NCBI GenBank assembly: GCA_964469905.1
Contig: CAYXZW010000003.1
Span: forward strand, 62,001 to 126,000
Reading direction: 5' to 3'
Length of the DNA: 64,000 nucleotides
From: MVRV01 sp964469905
GTDB lineage: Bacteria > Desulfobacterota > Syntrophia > Syntrophales > Smithellaceae
The notes below the pieces were generated by a model. The model searched no databases and was not told the DNA's origin. It saw only the letters and a list, made by a program, of their open reading frames with translations. This document shows positions 61,312 through 64,000 of the stretch, piece after piece. How positions within the stretch are numbered: the stretch's first letter is position 1; each line of letters opens with the position of its first letter. Made by a program: the position numbers and the translations under genes.

Positions 61312-62371
61312 GTCTGGATTTAAGAATTTACTGGTAACGGGAGGTTGTGGATTTATCGGCAGTAATTTTATCCGTCATTTAATCGGGAATCAGGATTTTT
61401 CCGGTCGAATTATTAATGTGGATAAATTAACTTATGCGGGCAATCCGGAAAATCTGGCTGATGTTGCCTGCAATTTTCCGGAAAGATACATTTTCCAGAA
61501 AACAGATATTTGTGATGCAGTTAAACTGGGAGAGGTATTTGGGCAATATAATGTAGATGCTGTATGTCATTTTGCTGCCGAATCGCATGTGGACCGTTCG
61601 ATAAAAGATCCGGGAAGTTTTGTTCAGACCAACATTGTCGGAACATTTAATCTTCTGGAAATAGCCAAGTCCCGTGGTGATGAGTTTCAGCTTTTTCATC
61701 ACGTCAGTACTGATGAGGTTTACGGTAGCCTTGGCGCCGAAGGGCTTTTTCGCGAAGATACGCCTTACCGTCCCAATAGTCCTTATTCCGCATCTAAAGC
61801 TGCTTCCGATCATCTAGTGCGTGCTTATTTCAAGACGTTCGGACTACCGGTGACTATTTCCAACTGTTCCAATAATTACGGCCCTTATCAGTTTCCGGAA
61901 AAGCTTATGCCGCTGGTTATTTTGAATGCTGCCGAGGGAAAGACCTTACCAGTTTATGGTGACGGAAAAAATGTACGAGACTGGCTCTATGTGGAAGATC
62001 ATTGCCGGGCAATCTGGACGATTATGAATCAAGGAGCTACAGGCGAGACTTACAACGTTGGTGGTAACGCGGAAATAGAAAATATCGTAATTGTCCAAAT
62101 GATTTGTGATATTCTCGACGAGATTGCTCCGGCGACTTCCGGAAAAGCACGCCGTGAGCTGATTGCCTTTGTTGCCGACCGTCCCGGCCATGACCGGCGC
62201 TATGCCATAGATTTTACAAAATTAAAATCAGAACTGAACTGGTCTCCCCAGGAGTCGTTTCACTCCGGTCTGAGAAAAACAATCAATTGGTACCTGAAAC
62301 AAAAGAAATGGGTGGAGAATATCAAAACCGGCGACTACCAGGCCTGGATGAAAGAACAATACGGTTCATAG
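61289..62371 (+). CDS. rfbB: dTDP-glucose 4,6-dehydratase
   Basis: RfbB converts dTDP-glucose to the 4-keto-6-deoxy sugar, the entry to dTDP-rhamnose and other deoxy sugars of surface polysaccharides. The NAD loop 'VTGGCGFIGSNFIRHLI' is near residue 16, 'HVSTDEVYGSLG' holds the Thr-Asp-Glu active-site set, and 'YSASKAASDHLV' is the YxxxK motif. At 360 residues it is full length, with an N-terminal extension ('KTKIKIRSGFK') not usual in the family. No rfbA, rfbC or rfbD is in the window, so it appears to be a lone gene here. Confidence 0.94.
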   Translation: MKTKIKIRSGFKNLLVTGGCGFIGSNFIRHLIGNQDFSGRIINVDKLTYAGNPENLADVACNFPERYIFQKTDICDAVKLGEVFGQYNVDAVCHFAAESHVDRSIKDPGSFVQTNIVGTFNLLEIAKSRGDEFQLFHHVSTDEVYGSLGAEGLFREDTPYRPNSPYSASKAASDHLVRAYFKTFGLPVTISNCSNNYGPYQFPEKLMPLVILNAAEGKTLPVYGDGKNVRDWLYVEDHCRAIWTIMNQGATGETYNVGGNAEIENIVIVQMICDILDEIAPATSGKARRELIAFVADRPGHDRRYAIDFTKLKSELNWSPQESFHSGLRKTINWYLKQKKWVENIKTGDYQAWMKEQYGS

Positions 62372-62435
62372 CAAAATATTCCGAGTGATTTTATTAATAA
62401 ATGATTTATTGTGCTAATGCTGACGGGGGGTGATT

Positions 62436-63278
62436 ATGCCGGAAAACTCAATAACTGATTTTGCCAGTTCTTCAGACTATCTAATGGAAAGTGAAGACGA
62501 AGCGACCCGTCTGGAAGTTAAGACTGATCCGGTAGCCTTACGCAGACAGGCTCTCTGGGCCGGTATAAAACCGGGGATGCGTGTTCTTGATGCCGGATGC
62601 GGTGTTGGAAAAACGACTTCACTGCTTTACGAAATGATTCAACCGGAAGGAAGTATTGTTGGTATTGATTTTTCCGAGTCCAGAATTAAATATGCCGAAG
62701 AGCATTACGGCAGCAAAAAAGGAATTGAATTTTGCCGGCAGGACTTAACCGGATCATTGATGGGATTGGGTGAGTTTGATCTTATCTGGGTTAGGTTTAT
62801 CCTCGAGTATTTTCGCCGTGAATCTCTTGATATTGTTCGGAAACTGAAAAAATGTTTGAAACCCGGTGGCATTCTCTGTCTGATCGATTTGGATTATAAT
62901 TGCTTGAGCCATTATGAACTGCCGCAAAAGATGGCTGAGTTACTACAGAAGATGATGATTTTAATGGATGAAAAATATAATTTTGATACATTTGCGGGAC
63001 GCAAACTATATTCCTATATGTATGACAATGGTTTTGAGAAAATTGAAATGAATATGGAGGCGCATCATTTAATCTATGGCCGGGCAAAGGAAGCAGACAT
63101 ATTTAATTGGACACAGAAAGTGGAAGTGGCGGCGAGGAGAGTAAAATATTTATTTGATGAATATGAGGGAGGATACTCTGCATTCGTTTCTGATTTTGAG
63201 CGATTTTTCCTGGATCACAGGCGTTTTACATACACACCTTTATTGCTTTGTAGAGGCATCAGGCCCTTTGCGGACTGA
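62436..63278 (+). CDS. Class I SAM-dependent methyltransferase
   Basis: This roughly 280-residue methyltransferase has motif I 'VLDAGCGVGKTTSLLYEM', 'IVGIDFSESRIKYAEEH' (acidic residue after strand 2), 'FDLIWVRFILEYF' and the GG loop 'CLKPGGILCLIDLD'. The substrate domain gives no clue. ATG 62436 has a GGGGGG stretch just before it and is preferred to GTG 62430. It follows rfbB by 65 bp, and its 3' end overlaps the convergent kinase gene by 39 bp. Confidence 0.88.
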   Translation: MPENSITDFASSSDYLMESEDEATRLEVKTDPVALRRQALWAGIKPGMRVLDAGCGVGKTTSLLYEMIQPEGSIVGIDFSESRIKYAEEHYGSKKGIEFCRQDLTGSLMGLGEFDLIWVRFILEYFRRESLDIVRKLKKCLKPGGILCLIDLDYNCLSHYELPQKMAELLQKMMILMDEKYNFDTFAGRKLYSYMYDNGFEKIEMNMEAHHLIYGRAKEADIFNWTQKVEVAARRVKYLFDEYEGGYSAFVSDFERFFLDHRRFTYTPLLLCRGIRPFAD

Positions 63279-64000
63279 TAAATCTTTATCGATAATATTG
63301 CGGATGGTGAACAATAAATCATCAGGGCGATAAGGTTTGCTGATAAATCCGGCCGCTCCCGATTGAATTAATTCTTCAATTTTCTGGGAACTGGAATACC
63401 CGCTGGTCATTAATACTTTAACTTTAGGATTAATGGCGATTAAATCGCTTAAGCATTTTTTCCCTCCCTGTCCGGGCATGATTAGATCTAAAATCACCAG
63501 TTGAATATTTTCCATTTGCGATTGATAAATTTCAATAGTTTGTTCACCATTTTCTGCAGTTAGTATTTTATAGCCGTATAAACTTAAGGTATCTCTTCCT
63601 GTATCTAAAATACTTTTTTCATCATCAACAAGAAGAATGGTTTCCGTTCCCAGGGGTATTTTTCTGGGTTGTGGAGGTTCGATTACTTCCTGAGTTCTTG
63701 CATTATTTAAAGCAGGGAAAAGAATATGAAAAGTCGTTCCATTTTCCAGTTCGCTCTCGCAATAGATAAATCCATTATGGCTTTTAACTACTCCATAAAC
63801 CACGGCCAGACCTAGCCCCGTTCCTTTGCCGACTTCTTTCGTGGTAAAAAATGGTTCGAAGATATGCTGTATAACTTCGTTATCCATACCCGAACCTGTA
63901 TCGGAGACAGAGAGTTCAACATAATTCCCCCCGGGCACGTTCAATCCGCCGACATAAGTATCTTCCGAAAGAATAGTATTTTTTGTGGATATAGTTATAT
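63240..64000 (-). CDS. Hybrid sensor histidine kinase, C-terminal part (5' end outside window)
   Basis: The frame is open to the right edge, so the sensor, dimerisation and N-box regions lie outside; the visible part begins in a segment reading 'ITISTKNTILSEDTYVG'. It includes the HATPase boxes 'DTGSGMDNEV' (G1), 'FEPFFTTKEVGKGTGLGLAV' (F/G2) and a C-terminal receiver domain with 'LLVDDEKSI', phospho-acceptor Asp in 'LVILDLIMPGQGG' and Lys in 'KPYRPDD'. This is the arrangement of membrane or soluble hybrid kinases abundant in deltaproteobacteria. Stimulus and target unknown. Confidence 0.92.
   Translation of the reverse strand, partial: ITISTKNTILSEDTYVGGLNVPGGNYVELSVSDTGSGMDNEVIQHIFEPFFTTKEVGKGTGLGLAVVYGVVKSHNGFIYCESELENGTTFHILFPALNNARTQEVIEPPQPRKIPLGTETILLVDDEKSILDTGRDTLSLYGYKILTAENGEQTIEIYQSQMENIQLVILDLIMPGQGGKKCLSDLIAINPKVKVLMTSGYSSSQKIEELIQSGAAGFISKPYRPDDLLFTIRNIIDKDLSVRKGPDASTKQ

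Overview
The window looks like chromosomal DNA of a Gram-negative, probably anaerobic bacterium of the Desulfobacterota (deltaproteobacterial) type, perhaps a Syntrophales relative. This assignment is inference. It rests on an outer-membrane style envelope (several lipoproteins, meso-DAP type MurE), a selenocysteine elongation factor (SelB), a two-gene SMS-type Fe-S assembly pair, bacteriohemerythrin, a DUF3141 protein, and moderate GC with TPR-rich proteins. I saw no rRNA, tRNA, insertion sequence, prophage or CRISPR array.

Layout. 1-5640 holds a TPR protein cut by the left edge, a LolB/DUF4292-like lipoprotein, a PBP7-type DD-peptidase, and on the minus strand a YhaM-like HD nuclease and selB. 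5798-7268 holds ruvX and mltG. 7463-24588 is an uninterrupted division and cell-wall (dcw) cluster: mraZ, rsmH, ftsL, ftsI, murE, murF, mraY, murD, ftsW, murG, murC, murB, ftsQ, ftsA, ftsZ. It has a sigma70-type promoter and three MraZ-box-like repeats in exact 10-bp register at its head; ddl is not in its usual place. 24780-27983 holds a B12-binding-type radical SAM protein, an EamA transporter and a bacteriohemerythrin that lacks one expected iron ligand, closed by a strong bidirectional terminator. 27999-37515 is a minus-strand block: DUF3141/TerB-like protein, THUMP methyltransferase, an ABC exporter pair, a MaoC-like protein, MtfA-like peptidase and a lipase-like lipoprotein. 38055-41421 is a sulfur block (mnmA, metY, cysK).

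Thiamine genes sit in two transcription units, each led by a TPP riboswitch with its own intrinsic terminator: thiM-thiE-HAD phosphatase-like gene (41489-44063) and thiamine pyrophosphokinase-thiD-thiC (47485-50565). Between them lie a TPR protein, a YhcH-family protein, a CBM9-like protein and the most notable item of the window: a peroxiredoxin-like gene (45506-46000) with an in-frame TGA at 45650-45652 in the position expected for the peroxidatic cysteine (U-P-F-C), followed by a well-formed bacterial SECIS-like hairpin at 45654-45694. It is best read as a selenoprotein, consistent with selB in the same window.

The right part holds a quinol-monooxygenase-like ABM protein, a CCA-adding/HD enzyme, a SPOR-NlpC/P60 lipoprotein, a Lys/Ala-rich histone H1-like protein built of 42-bp repeats, an FGGY kinase, a tandem CBS protein, the smsC-smsB pair behind a promoter overlapped by a large inverted repeat, a TPR-CHAT lipoprotein, rfbB, a methyltransferase, and the 3' part of a hybrid histidine kinase cut by the right edge.
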